DNA of 64,000 nucleotides from Volvox africanus (lineage: Eukaryota > Chlorophyta > Chlorophyceae > Chlamydomonadales > Volvocaceae). The notes under the pieces were generated by a model that did no database searches, was not told the DNA's origin, and saw only the letters and a program-made list of their open reading frames with translations. The position numbers and the translations under genes are program-made. Every line of letters starts with the position of its first letter. The stretch's first letter is position 1. Below are positions 1-13,173 of this stretch, piece by piece. Location: the NCBI GenBank assembly GCA_030268105.1, contig BSDZ01000016.1:2363501-2427500 (forward strand), given 5' to 3'.

Positions 1-56
1 ATATCTGCAGCACCACCAGGGCGAGCTCTCGTCGGATCGAACAGCCGCCAATAACG

Positions 57-3000
57 ATGGAACCGCTGCTGCCGCCGCGGCCGCCGCCGCCGCCGCCGCC
101 AGCACCGAAGCCGCAGTCCACGTCGCCTAGCCGCCTCCTGGCGCTCAATCCTGAGATGCCGGCTGCGATGCGGCGGCCGTGTTGGTCCCTCGAGGACTAT
201 AACATCATCAAGTAAGCGCTTTGTTGTGGAAGTGAAAGTTGACACCTTTGCTTCGGTTAGAACCGTTATTTACCGATTGGGCCGTTGACCGTTGGTGTTG
301 GCTTTGTTAAGTCTGACCAACTTCTGGACTTCTCTTCCATACACCGCAATCAATCATTCATTCAATATATATACTTATATATACTTATGTATACTTATTT
401 TATACGGAGGCATATCTTGAACCTAAAATTGGTTTGCTATTTTGCTACTGCCATCAGACGGCTTTACAAGGGCTCATCTTCTGCCGTATACAAGGTGCGA
501 ACCTTCCCTACCCCCGAACCAGGGATTGGGGGAGCGGGCGTGGAAAGATGGCTCCCAAGTCAAAGTACGGTGCCGTACACCACACCTATTCGCATTATCA
601 TGATATAGTAATACAATAACAATGATGATGAGGTTGTATGTCTGGTCTGTCTGCTCTGTCTGTCTGTCCATTAACGAGAACATTTCCGCACACACCTTTC
701 CGTACACGTATCTTGCCCCCCTCCCTCCCTCCTTCCCTCCCGGGGGGGTATTTGTCATGCAGGCGGTTTGCAAACGCAGCGGACTGGCAGTTGCCCTCAA
801 AGTTTATTTCATGAAAAAGATTCCTGCAGCAATATTTCACATGATTACCAGGGAAATCGAAATCCACGCGGCAGTGTCGCACCCCCACATCATCATGCTG
901 TACTCCGCTTTCCAGGTACGGTAGGATTAGGATTTTAGGGTTTAAGTTTTAGTAAACCCTAAGTCAGTCGTACATTCTGTTGGGGGCTGCGCAATTCACT
1001 TTATGTAAACTGAATGTAATTTGTACATATATGTACAAATATGTATAAGTGTTCATGCATACATCCTTGCTAGTATCTGAGATGCGATCTATTCCTTCTA
1101 TGATCTTAATCTTTATGTCGTACAGTCAACCTTAGCTGATGTCACGAAGCCTGTCGCCGAATCTCCCTGTTTTGGTGTATCGATCCCGGAGGGGTAAGCA
1201 AACCGTGACAACTGTGACGTCATCATCATTCGTGCCGTACAACTCCGGACCTTGCAGACTGATCAACATCTTGTCCTGGTGCTGGAGTTTGCATCACGTG
1301 GGGATCTGTACGGCATTCACATGGCCCAAAACAATCGCCGAATGCACGAGTGGCAAGTGGCGAGTGAGTAGTGAGTCCAGGGGAGGACTCTGCGTCCGTA
1401 CTGCTCGTTACTGAACCTTCCCCCGATTATTTGTAATTGTCCAAATAATTGAAATGCTGCATTATGTTTTTGGCACTGCGTGACAGCGGGTCTATTTCAG
1501 CTGGGAATTGTATTTTTGACTGGATCCTCATTTCTATTGTTGTATACCTTCTCGTAAATTGTCGTACCTATGCTGCAATTTGTCGTACCTATTCTGTTAC
1601 AGAGCTTGTGCTGAGACCGTTGTTGAGTGCGGTGTCGTATTTGCACAGCCTCGGCTACTGCCACCGCGACATCAAGGTAAGGACGTTGAGGATGGTGTTG
1701 AGGGTTACAGCGGTGGTTGATTGCTTGGCGGTTGGCGGTTGCTAGTTATTGCATCTTCGGGATAACATTTTGCAGATTGATATGAGAACGTAGCGCGTTG
1801 TATGGACACCGTAGCGAGACTGATTAAGCACCAGTAGTTGTAAGGGGCACAGCATTGCCGTACATGTACTCCTCCTGCCTCTGCTGCCGTACCCCTACTT
1901 CTCGCCCCATCTCAATTCTTTTACGAATTCCTCAACATGTCTTGCGTCCCTTCTGCTCCCGCTCCACTCCATTCCTCGCTCTGCGTCGTCATGTGTTTTT
2001 GTGCACATGCATCGGGGCGTTATTCAACGGTCGTACAACTTTGTCGTATAGCCCGAGAACGTGTTATATACGTCCGAAGGCAACCTGAAACTAGCGGATT
2101 TCGGGGTCTCCATTGACCTGTCGAAGGAGCGAGCAGTCACACGAGCAGGGACAGGTACGCATCGTCGTCAACATCATCGTCGTACATAGGGTTGTGTCTC
2201 GGATCACAACTTTAGTCGTTGTGCTAGGTTGCATGTGTACGAAAACAGGGTATACATTGGGGCTGAGAGATCCATTTCTATAAATGAATAAGGATTTGGC
2301 GATCTCGTGTAACGCTTTTCGTTTCTCAAAGCTCTATTGCCAACCCCCCTCCTTCTTGCTTGCCTCTCTTGAATTCATCATCGCGCCAACCTCAATCCCG
2401 AATTCTCACTCGTGGCATCTATCTTGCTCGTTCAACGACCACAACCGCTTTGGTTTTGGAACGTTCTTCTGCAACAACCGAACCGTTCAACACCACCTTG
2501 GTTCAACTGGGCCTCATTATTGTGATTATGTTTATTTTTCAGCGAACTATATGGTGAGGTGGTCCCACGCATATAATGAGAGCTTGCTACTGCTGCTGCT
2601 ACTGCTGCTGCTACTGCTGCTACTGCTGCTGCTACTGCTGCTACTGCTGCTGCTACTGCTGCTGCTACTGCTGCTACTGTTGTCACTGCTACTGCTGCTG
2701 CTACTGCTGCTGCTACTGCTGCTACTGTTGTCACTGCTACTGCTGCTGCTACTGCTGCTACTACTGTCACTGCTATTGCTGCTGCTACTGTTGTCACTGC
2801 TACTGCTGCTGCTACTGTTGTCACTGCTACTGCTGCTGCTACTGCTGCTGCTACTGCTGCTGCTACTGCTGCTACTGTTGTCACTGCTACTGCTGCTGCT
2901 ACTGTTGTCACTGCTACTGCTGCTGCTACTGCTGCTACTACTGTCACTGCTATTGCTGCTGCTACTGTTGTCACTGCTACTGCTGCTGCTACTGTTGTCA

Positions 3001-3837
3001 CTGCTACTGCTGCTGCTACTGCTGCTGCTACTGCTGCTGCTACTGCTGCTGCTACTGCTGCTGCTACTGCTGCTACTGTTGTCACTGCTACTGCTGCTGC
3101 TACTGCTGCTACTACTGTCACTGCTATTGCTGCTGCTACTGCTGTCACTGCTACTGCTGCTACTACTGCTGCTGCTGCTGTTGCTACTGCTGTCACTGCT
3201 GCTGTTACTACTGCTGCTGTTGTCATGTTCCATCTGGCTTTCGCACTAGCACATTTCTGATGCCGTGGCAATGGCTCTTGATATGCATTATGAGAACAGA
3301 AATCCTGCATATTATAGCCCTCTACTCTTGCGCACGCGTGTACGTGTACGTGTGTGTGTGGGGGGTGCGATGTTACCCTCCTTTCCCCTCCACCCTAAAC
3401 CCGATTTCCCTCGCCCCCGCCCTCACCCACATAAGGCCCCCGAGGTGGCCCGCTGCCCCCTCAAATTTCACCCGGAGGACAATAAGCACGATTCAGACCT
3501 GGCGTACGGCACTGCCTGCGACATTTGGGCCTTAGGCGTCCTGGCATACGAGCTGCTCGTTGGGTTCACGCCGGTGAACGCGCCCGCGCCAGCCTTCGGG
3601 GACACCACGGATGACGACTTGACCGCTTCTACGACGGCCGCAGCCACCGATGTCATGACGCTCATCTTTCCCGCCGGAATTTCCAAGGAGTCACGTGATT
3701 TCGTGACGTGGGCTCTGGCGGTAAAACCCAATGCGAGGCCGTCGGCCCAGCAGATGCGGCGCCACCCCTGGATCGTGGGTAGTCAGCCTTCGACGGCGGC
3801 AGCGGCGATGCCGGCGCAAACTCCGGTCAGTGTATAA
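57..3837 (+). CDS. Ser/Thr protein kinase (Aurora-like/CAMK-like), 8 exons
   Basis: Exons 57-211, 458-494, 763-915, 1258-1363, 1603-1676, 2052-2154, 2543-2553 and 3436-3837 join in phase to give 346 residues. It should transfer ATP phosphate to protein Ser/Thr. Visible kinase landmarks in order: a proline-rich N-terminus (residues 2-20), a degenerate glycine loop GSSSAVYK (about 57-64), VALK with Lys77, the REIEIH helix-C segment, HRDIKPEN (171-178), DFG (191-193), GTANYMAPEV (208-217) and DIWALGV. The C-terminal lobe ends with RRHPWIV and a short Ala-rich tail. The start at 57 is the first ATG seen; upstream sequence is cut by the window. The 11-nt exon 7 supplies the last bases of the Ala210 codon plus Asn-Tyr-Met, which join the activation loop to APE. 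Intron 7 carries a trinucleotide array. All catalytic residues are present, so it is probably active. The closest family looks Aurora-like, by resemblance only; the substrate is unknown. Confidence 0.9.
2584..3226. repeat. CTG/CTA/TCA triplet array in kinase intron 7
   Basis: About 640 bp of imperfect trinucleotides (CTG CTG CTA with TTG TCA interruptions) lie between the donor at 2554 and the acceptor at 3435. The array is open in several frames and produces false poly-Leu, poly-Cys/Tyr, poly-Ser and poly-Ala/Val ORFs. Higher-order blocks are visible, for example repeated segments ending in GTTGTCACTG. Confidence 0.95.
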
Positions 3838-4563
3838 TTGCCGTACCGATGGTCAGGGGGGGGGGACGGACGGACGGAGACGAGCACACGTGAGATCCGC
3901 GGGATGAGCCATGGGTCAGTGTGGATAAATGTCTCGCCCGTTGGTTGCGAGAAACGCTGGGTTTCTCAACCATATTGTGCAAAGGCGTTTGGGGGGGGTG
4001 TAGGTAGGGGAAACATGGAGTCCCATAAAAGTTGAGTCGGTTACGAAAGATTGTTGGCGGTTATGATATGATCCGACATAATTTGATTTGATGATAACGA
4101 TGGATTTTTTATTGGACGACGAAAAGACTTGGACACTGGAGATCTTAGATCTAACGAAGAGATGGGGTGCTTTGTTGCTGTGAAGAAGGAAGTGCAACCT
4201 GAAAGGTGGTGGTCGTAAAGAGACCGATGGGTCGGTCGATGGTGTTACAGCTACTACCGCTGCTGCCCCTGGCAGCAGTAGCAGCAGGAAAAGGTCAATG
4301 TACGGCAAGAATACGAAAGGTAATACTACAATGGAGCGAAAAGGATTCCGGCATTCGGTATTCGTTGACGCATCGGCGTTCCCCTCTCCCCATCCGCAAT
4401 CTTGAAAGCAGAAACCAACTGATATGACTGGATGTGTTAAGAGACGGCTGCGTTCCATGGGACTGACTGGTTGGTTGGTTGATTTGTTGGTTGGCTTTTG
4501 CTTTCAAGATTTAGATGGCGTTGCACTCGCTTTTGGTCTTTTCACAATTGCAGCAGGATTGAC

Positions 4564-4568
4564 TGTAA
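4564..4568 (+). terminator. Putative polyadenylation signal of the kinase gene
   Basis: TGTAA, the usual chlorophycean polyadenylation signal, is the first one I noticed after the kinase stop codon. It would give a 3' UTR of about 0.74 kb. No transcript evidence is available. Confidence 0.35.
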
Positions 4569-4579
4569 AGGCATCCGTC

Positions 4580-7500
4580 GTGGTCTGAAAAGGAATGAGA
4601 GTACTGCATGCTTAGATGTACTGCATCGTGTTTCGGAGCTGTAGAAGCGCTCACTCTATACTTAGCCGACTCCTTTTCTCCATGGCGTCATAAACTAAGG
4701 AAGTGTCCTAGGCTCCGTATGTACGGAACTGGCTTCAGTTGTTTGTTAATTCAGTTGTTGGTTATATTTATTTGTGCGGGTTATCAATGGCGGGTGCTGA
4801 CGCCGTTGGGCGCCATGTGATTGCTATCATCACAGTAAAACCGTACGTCATGTCGTACACGATTCTTTATAGACGGGGGTGCATGACGGCATGCTGGGGG
4901 AGCCCGTGCGAAACACACACACGGAGACGCAGGCACGCATGTACATGTGCGTACCCGCAGATCCAAATCCATGGTTCCGGATCATCATCAAGTCGACCAA
5001 CAGCGAGGATTTTTTGCCGTACAGCTGATGTGTGTGGTGTGGGGGGGCCCGGGTTGTGTGCACACTGGCCGTGCTGTGGGTGCCGGGTTCTGTTTCCGGT
5101 CCGCATCCGCAGTTCTTAGGGTATCCTTCTACAATCATGTTATCGTACTATTGTTTATAACTCACACGTGGGCCTCTTCCATTGTTAAGCTGCCCCATTC
5201 ATATGTCGTACGGCCTGTGTACGGCACCTTTGAACGCAAAGGGAGGAATACATGCTTTTGAGGAAGCTCAGGAGTGCCGGATGCGTGTGTCGGGGGTGAG
5301 CGGAAAGGGAGTTTGCCAGTCAATGCATCAAAAATCAACAGATCTGCCGTAAATTGTATCCGTGCCATTTGCTAAATGCAAGGCCCGTAATGGCCACCAC
5401 TGACCCATGGGTCAGTAAATGACTCACGGTTACCCGATGTAGGGTCAGTGATGTTTCGCTTAGGCCGGTACGTAATAAGAAATGAGATTTGAATGCTGAA
5501 TAATGTTACTCCCCCCGAAATACATGGATAGAATGGCATAACAATACCAGGATATGCACTAGGCAACGTTCGAGCGTAAATCATTGTTTTAGATGAAATG
5601 TACGGATGTATGTTTGGGTATCGATATATGTACGGTATTATACGGATGGAGACACCTGCGACTACTACTACATAGCGATGCAGAAGACAAGTTGCGCAAA
5701 TCCCTTATACCATATACTTCGCACTGTTTTCGTAAATGCCGTTGTACTCCGTCGTACAGTGCGATCACAAGTGCGTTACGTATGGTGGGAGTGCAATGGA
5801 AGGACCGATGGTTCATTGCCGACCTCATTTTTGGCAAGTGTGAGCCTCAATGTTAGTTTCCTCTAACCGGACAAATTACGGCTCGAGTACGAGCTTCAAA
5901 AGGCAATGTACGACAATCTTCGCTGTGAGGGTTTCGTCGCGGCAGCGTTGAAGCTGCTTAAACTACAACTAAGATTTTAATGGGCCGAGCGACGGGGCAA
6001 GAGCCAGCGGCAACGACCGCGGGAATGTATCCCATGGGTCAGTGGCGGAGTGCGAAGAAGAGTACGGAACAGCCCGAGTTGACCATTCGAGGTTGACGGT
6101 TGACGGTTGTTGTATATACGGCACTTCATGACTAACATGACAATCTCATTCAGTTTCGGGTCGGATAAGCCACCGTAGTGGTGGTTTCGGAGCGACCGGT
6201 GAGGGTGACCGGTCGGCTCCTATGCGGGTTAAAAATTGACCGTACGACAACAAAGGAATTTTGAGCTTGTGACGCGTGTACATATAACATTCGGTTACGA
6301 GACGGTTAAAGACTGTCTGAAGAGAAGAAAGCAGAAGAGGGTTCTTTAACCGAATGGTGGAATGAGAAACGGACAGTTTGGAGAAGTGCGTTACCTTTCA
6401 GATTTAGTGGTCACTAACGGTCGTTATCCGTTGCAAATATGTTAGGAGGGGGAACGGAAACCGTGGCCGGTGGTATCGCATTTGGGACTGCCAATCAAGC
6501 ATCAGTCCTGACCCGGGAGAGGCTGTCCTCTTGTCACCTGATTATTTGAAGGTACTATTATCTGTACGGCATACAGTGAGGCAGTACAGATATATCTAAA
6601 AATCACCTAAAAGTCGGAGGCAATCATCGTAGGCAAGTTATCTGCTCCCAGGAATCCGTCCTACCTTGAGCCCAAAAGGGGTAACACCGGCGACAGCTGC
6701 GGCAACTAACGGAGCTGTAAACTTCATCATACCGACACATGTCGTTGGACACACGTCGTTGGACTGGAAGGACTGGAAGGAGGGGGGTAGCAGACATCAT
6801 GATCAACCATGATACGAAAATCCCAGTGAAGAAACCCTATCTTAAAACAAAACGGAAGGGTTTTATGAAAAGCCTCTAAGGAGCTGCGTAATGTGTATTC
6901 GATGGAAGGGTGAGTCCCCCCCTTTCTTGGGTGGAAAGGGGGGGATTGATCTGATATGTACTGTCAGTGATTGTGATGATGATGGTGGTGATCATGCCAA
7001 TAATGAAAACACAAAAAACTGCGAATGGGAGATGATGATGATCGATCTGTTGATGATCTGTCGGCGACACAACCGAAATTCGTACACGATTATCGGACGG
7101 GAGAGACGGAGTAGTGTGGCAGCAGGCAGGGGAGAGGGAAATAAAGGAGCAGTGGAAGGGATGGAGATGTATCGACCAAGTGGTGTTTGAGCGAGTCGAA
7201 GGTTTCCGTCCAATGCATTTCTAAGTCCAAGTATAGTGCATGTATAGTCCATAATAGGATATGTATACGTACCTGCAACATATATATATATATATATGTT
7301 GACATACATGTATGTATATATTTATAGATATATATATGTGTGTGTGTTTTGCTCCAATAATCGCATATACATTCCTCTGGATGCTGGTGGTGGGTGCTGA
7401 ACCACCTACCTATCGGAGCATCACTGGTTTTGGAGCAGTCAACATCCCTAGGGGTGAAAGGATGAGGGTGCCCCGAAATACACCAGGGGGAAGGTAAGGA

Positions 7501-9842
7501 CTGCTGCCAGGTGGTAGGGGACACGAGGTGAAGACAATGTCCCCCTATCCCCCCCCCACACATAAATATGTATATATACATGAGTATACTGTCTTGATAT
7601 TATATATACACATATTATATATATTTATATAATATATGGACTTGTTGTCTGGTAGTGGTAGTTGTTGTCATCTGCTGGTAGACATGTTCCGATCGATTGG
7701 GCATCCTTCGCTGTACGTATAATAACAGACAGGCGGGCGGGGTGATGGACGTGATGACAGACAGAGTTACATCCGGAGTGGAGGGGAAGGATGGGAAGTC
7801 CCATTCGTAAACAATCCTTACGCAAAACATAAACACAAATAAAAACACAACATGTCCAAAAACACATGCGAGAAATATTCCGAGGTATTTATACGTCATT
7901 GAACAGGTCGCTGTCGCTCTCGCCCGCCTGCTTCCTGGTAGGTATGTTTCTACTAGGGTTTGGGATTTTGATTGCATACAGTGATGATGTGTGCCGGGCC
8001 TCAGGGAACTACCTGAATTAGTAAAGCAGTGGCCTGGAGCGAACAACTACGTCTGCTTTCCCCGTTGTACGGCGTCGGGGGCCTCCCTGGAACAGAGTTC
8101 ACAGGCATCCTGGTTTCCGAGCGGTCACGGTGGCGATCCCTTTGTTGTAGGGCTCAGATCGATCCACCATGTGATGGTTTGTCGCTACATGGAAGGAGGA
8201 CGTCAGAAAGAAAAGCGCCCTCGCCCTCCCCCTCGGCGGTATTACTTCATTCCTCCTTATCATTTTTCATTTTTCATTTTATTTGATGTATCGCCCACAT
8301 CTCAACAAGGACGTACGGAAGGACGGATATCATCACATGCATACATATATAAGACTCAGCCGCGTGTTCCCCCACCTGCGCTGTGATTCGGCCCGGCGGT
8401 CAAGGGTCCCGGTGCTTGTCCTTTCAGGGCAAGTTGCCCACATCCAGTGTAACACCATAAATATGCATACATATATATACATACATATATATACATACAT
8501 CCATAGACATACATCTATGTATATAGATGAATGTATATATTTTTATTTATATTTATATTACTGTCCTTCTTATCTTCCCCATGCCTTTCTATTATTTGTA
8601 ATAGTTGGCAGACACATAACCATATGGTGTTACGTGCACATTAATTGTGCCTAATTTGCTTTCCCGTGCAAACGATAGGATCCCGGACGATCCCGTTGTC
8701 GTCCTGTCGAGGAGGCACGTCGCAACCTGGCAGCTCACGCGCGACAGACCCTAATGACGTAATTAGCCAGACAGCATACCTAGGATTAAACAGGTCGTGT
8801 GCGCGCGTTCTTAGTTCCCGGATAGTATTGGTCCACCTATTAAGTGGGGCATAGGAAGCGTCGTTATAGCTCTCTCATTGGCTCTCATCTAGCTGCTGGC
8901 TAGGTGCCTCATAAATATAATGTGGCTGGTTAACCTCAGATCAGTTTGGGCAGTGGGCTGAGATGGGGTCCTCAGCTGTGCCGAGATCGACGGAAAGGTA
9001 TCAGGTATGCTCCAAGCATGAAGAACATCAAAATTTATGATTTGAAATCAATTTTTTAGCATATAAAATATTAATGAGATGTGCTTTGTGAGTGCTTTGT
9101 GAACTGGCTTCCTGCCGTCGGTACTTGAAATATTGACCGTTGGCATCGGTAACTACAGGCACCTGTCATACCACAGGGCAACTATTACGAATCTATGTAA
9201 CATGTTAAATTTTGCATCTGCAGTAGCTTGATTGGATTTATGACTGAAATGGTTAAAGATAGACAAGTAAGACAAAGACAAATATAACGACCTTGGCCCA
9301 ATGACAGACACAGTTTAGAGCTAATCATTGTTCAAAATAGTGGGTATTATCTCAGAAGTTTTTCACTATCATAAGCTAAGCTTGATTTCTGTCTCTGTGA
9401 GATTAGATCTACGCGTGGAGTGCGGCAGCTGCCGGAATCCGAGCGACACGATAACCTCTGCCCATTTTACGAATGTAATATAACCAGGAGATTCGTAAAG
9501 TCAACATCCTCGGTGCCAGTTGTATGTTTGAGTGACGTACCGCGAATGAGTGAGCGGTTCGGCGGCCGCACAGATGTACGACGGTGGGCGAATAGCGTCA
9601 TAAAACAGCACGCGGGTGGCAGTTATCGACGCACTACTTATTTTCAGGTGTCGATGAGGTCTTGTGTGCCTGGAGGCCCTTTTAAAATACTTGGGGTCAA
9701 GGCCACAGCGACCCATTGTGAAAGGCACGGATAAGGATCAGTCGAACAATCCGGCACCTGTCCAGTCGATAAACCTTTTAATTTTCTTAGCACCTCAGAC
9801 AATACAGCCGAATAATAAGCAGTTTTTATCGGCTGAACTAGG
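4580..9842. other. Long stretch with no recognised gene
   Basis: I see no convincing exon chain here on either strand; the short ORFs lack coding character. The stretch holds small inverted repeats (a CGACCGGT stem near 6194-6216, and a CGGTTAAAGA stem at about 6304 and 6343), TA-rich microsatellites (7280-7340, 7590-7640, 8460-8530), several copies of a palindromic CCATGGGTCA motif (around 3911, 5403 and 6033), and one dispersed repeat near 8340-8455. A CCAAT-like box near 8876 and a TATA-like motif near 8910 could belong to an upstream promoter or 5' UTR exon of the hydroxyproline-rich gene, but this is a guess. Confidence 0.5.
8341..8455 (-). repeat. Dispersed short element, copy A
   Basis: Read on the minus strand, this has a GTGTTACACTG start, then GGGCAACTTGCCCTGAAAG, a GACAAGCACCGGG core and a CACAGCGCAGG segment. 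The same order of motifs recurs near 34585, 51211 and 61815. It is flanked by TA/TG microsatellite, like the other copies. No protein-coding capacity is visible. Confidence 0.6.
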
Positions 9843-12060
9843 ATGGGCTCACGCGGCGCTGTCGCGACCCATCATGCACTCAGCCTTGTCATCGCCGGAT
9901 GGCTTCTGTTGGCAGGCCAAGCTTTTGGTGCTTCCTGTAAGTCGTCTGGGTATTGGGCTAGGTGTCTGGCGTTATGATCGCTCGGGTTCGGCTCTTGTTC
10001 AGACGAATAGGTTGGCGCGTTAAATTTCGGCCCGTGAAACTCAATTCAAAAATGCAATGGCTTATATATTATTTTATTCATAATGTATTTTTGCGTAGAT
10101 GCTTAAATCGCCTGCAGCGGACATGGCCATCTTTAGTAATAATGTGCGCTACAGCGGAGTGATTTTTGCCCTTTCTTTTACGAGAGTTTGCCATTTTGTG
10201 CTATTATTCCATTACAGATTCTGTCAACATCTACACCAATCCCTTGGTGATCGGCGGGAATCCTGTCTCGACCATCGTATCGCAGATGCTTAGCCGATGG
10301 AAACTGAGCATTTCCAGCACCAAGCAAAGCTCGTCGCAGCCCAGCGCCACTGACTTGGCTAGCACTACTGCTTTCATCATTTACGCCCGGGGACCAGGAT
10401 CATACTATCTTACGGAAGGCCTTCAAACGAATTCGAGCAAGATAGCCGACCTGTCAGCATGGATTCGTGCTGGTGGCTCCCTGATCTTGGCCGACGGCGC
10501 TAATGGCAACGTCAACACCTTTATTCCCCTCATCCATTCATTGGTTGGCTCAAACGCTAGCTGCAAAGCCGCCTTTTACGCGGATCAAAGTCGCATCTAC
10601 CGCCGATTGAACCCGCCCTCCAGCTTCGGCAGGCTTCCCGAGAAAATGTTCCGTTTCCAGCTCGGGGATCCGATTTATGGTCTGATTTGCTCAACAGGCA
10701 GCTCCATTTACTCCTCGGATCCAACCAAGAAGCTCGTCAGCATCTCTGCGGCAATCACATGGACAGTTGGCAAGGGTGCTGTAACGTGGACGGGTGCGGA
10801 CATCGTCGCTGACACCACCAACTCTGTTGCGGTAAGCTCAATACTAAAGATATAACGGACCTGTGCACGATTTAAGAGCTTGCATGGTAGAGTTTGAGCA
10901 AAGTGCCACAGCAGCGGACCTACAGATAATCGTCCGGTATACACTAGGACAGGCATACACGAATGCTCTGGCAACAGGGAGTCAGGGCCCCAGTCATCCA
11001 CGGACCCTGCATCCTCACGGTTGGGGATGGAGCCCGTTAAAGAGCACCAAGTTTTTTGCTAGGACGGGTGGGGTAAAACACACACTCGTCGTGAAATCAA
11101 ATGGCATGTGTTGAAAGAGTGCCGCTATCGGAGGTGGGTGTGGTGATGATGTGGACCAGCACGTGCGCGGCAAAGAAAGGGGAGAGGGTGAGATAAAAAG
11201 TTAGCTTCCACGTCCTTATTTATGACCTTCCGGCCTGATGCCACTGTTGCAATAGCTGACAAACACAGCGTGGATCTTAATTCCTCCTCGGCCCCGCCTC
11301 CGTCTGTCTGCCTGTCTGTCTGTCTTTACAGTTGGTGGTTGCGGCCGCTGTGACGGCCACGGCGTCCTCGACACCCCCTACGAAATCGCCACCCCAGCGG
11401 AAGTCCCCACCGCCGACTCGCTCTCCGCCTATCCGCGACTCTCCTCGTCCTCCTCCATCGCGAGTGTCACCCTCACCGCCGCCACCTCCCCCTCCCTCAC
11501 CTCCTCCCTTCTTCACACAACGCTCTCCCCCTCCCTCACCTCCTCCCCCCTCACCGCCACCACGCTCTCCCCCTCCCTCACCTCCCCCCTCACCGCCACC
11601 ACGCTCTCCCCCTCCCTCACCTCCTCCCCCTTCACCGCCACCACGCTCTCCCCCTCCCTCACCTCCTCCCCCCTCACCGCCACCAAGCTCTCCCCCTCCC
11701 TCACCTCCTCCCCCATCACCGCCACCACGCTCTCCCCCTCCCTCACCTCCTCCCCCTTCTCCTCCGCCACGCTCTTCCCCTAGCTCAGCTCCTCCCCCCT
11801 CACCGCCACTACGCTCTCCCCCTCCCCTCACTCTCTCGCAGCCGCCCCCTACCAAGCCCCCCTCACCGTCACCACCCACCTCGAGCACGTCTACCCCTCC
11901 CTCTCGTAGCCGTGGTCCCTCACCGCCCCCTTCACCGCCTCTGGTTGCACGCCCACCCCCTCCAGCTGAGGACTACGCCCCTCCCCCCGAGTACAACCCG
12001 CCAGAGGAGATGTCCCCCCCGCCGCCGAAGAAGAAGGCGAACGGACGCCGGCGGCTGTGA
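9843..12060 (+). CDS. Secreted hydroxyproline-rich cell-wall/ECM glycoprotein
   Basis: Exons 9843-9936, 10218-10831 and 11332-12060 join in phase to give 478 residues. Residues 1-30 form a signal peptide (hydrophobic core LVIAGWLLLAGQAFG), so the product should enter the secretory pathway. Residues 31-236 form a globular domain that I do not recognise as a named family. It has alternating hydrophobic strands, an AWIRAGGSLILADGANG segment and three or four Cys, and looks like an alpha/beta fold. Residues from about 250 to the end are SPPP/SPPPRSPP repeats of the type hydroxylated and arabinosylated in volvocine walls, ending in a basic KKKANGRRRL tail. It does not look like a classical pherophorin, because I do not see the conserved pherophorin Cys domain. 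A structural role in wall or matrix is inferred from architecture. The acceptor of exon 3 follows a CTGTCTGT tract. Confidence 0.85.
11500..11830 (+). repeat. Coding SPPP tandem repeat
   Basis: This is a tandem C-rich repeat with a unit of about 45 bp coding for variants of SPPPSPPPPSPPPR, inside the last exon of the hydroxyproline-rich gene. Reading frames on the opposite strand are open only because of this composition (Gly/Glu-rich shadows). Confidence 0.9.
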
Positions 12061-12778
12061 AGCGCGCGCGAATATGTCTCATGACGCACGATAGCCTAGA
12101 ATGGGTTTGAATCTGGATCCTCATGGATCTTGGGTATTGAATCTACCTGAGAAATGTATCCTAGTCCAGCGAGAGTCCGGATGTGTGTTGCGGCGCCATC
12201 AGCACCAGGAGTAGATCACATTGATTGATTTTTAGATCATGCTCGGTGGGAGAGGGAAGGGAAGGGGGGAGGGATTCGGTTAAACACCCGCGCCGTCCTG
12301 GAAAGGTGCTGCATCTATAAGGGTCGGGAGTTTGAGCGGAAGCAAAGCGCGTGGGGGTTGAGGTGCCCGTGCGCGGTTTGGGACGCGGGTTTTAAAAGGA
12401 CGCTTTGAGATCAACCAACATGGACGATTATTACGTGACGGTGACGTAATAATTGATCGCTGACAGTGAAACAGTTGTCTGACAGAATCCGCGGCGCGCA
12501 TCTGGCTGATGACGATGGTAGGCCTCAGTAGGCATATTCAAATTACATAGTTCATGGATTTTGTGAAATTGAGCATTATTGTTTTCATACCTAGCTGACT
12601 TTGCGCGACGTCGTACCCCTTTTCCTGGCATCGTTACCGCGGAATTTCCGCTGTATATAATCTGTGCTGCTACAGTCTGTGCTGGTGTAGGCTAAACTAA
12701 AGCGAGATTCCTGTGGGCCAGATCATATACATCAAGTTTGCCATCCTGTAGTGCGTGACGATCTTACTTTATTGTCTT

Positions 12779-12783
12779 TGTAA
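12779..12783 (+). terminator. Putative polyadenylation signal of the ECM gene
   Basis: A TGTAA motif about 720 bp after the stop codon is the most likely polyadenylation signal for the hydroxyproline-rich gene. Confidence 0.3.
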
Positions 12784-13173
12784 GCATAAGTTTCTACGTC
12801 ATGTTTCTGTTTATAATGTGGGATACGAAATCCTATGCAGCAGGAGAAACAACCTGAAATCAAATCACCAGGATTACTACTTGACATAATGACTAGCGTC
12901 ATATTTTTATAGCAAAATAAACATTATATTGATCCCAGCAGTCCGCATTTGGGCCTGAACGGATGGAGGAATTGAAATTCACTTTACTGAATGAACACAT
13001 TTCATGAATCGTAAGTAATTCTGAATGTTTTCATTTCTGCTGTTTCGGAATGCAGCCGACGCAGCTGCATGGCGGCTTATGAATCCTTACGATTTGGGAG
13101 ACGAACCAAGAAACCAATACCAAAGTTCGCATACAAATTTTAAAATACATCGTCTAAAGTCGTCAAGAAATAG

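Noticed and set aside
2284..3249. Long poly-Leu ORF and its Cys/Tyr, Ser and Ala/Val shadow ORFs
   Set aside because: Produced by the CTG/CTA triplet array within a kinase intron bounded by good splice sites.
11277..11888. Gly/Glu-rich minus-strand ORF
   Set aside because: Antisense shadow of the SPPP-coding exon.
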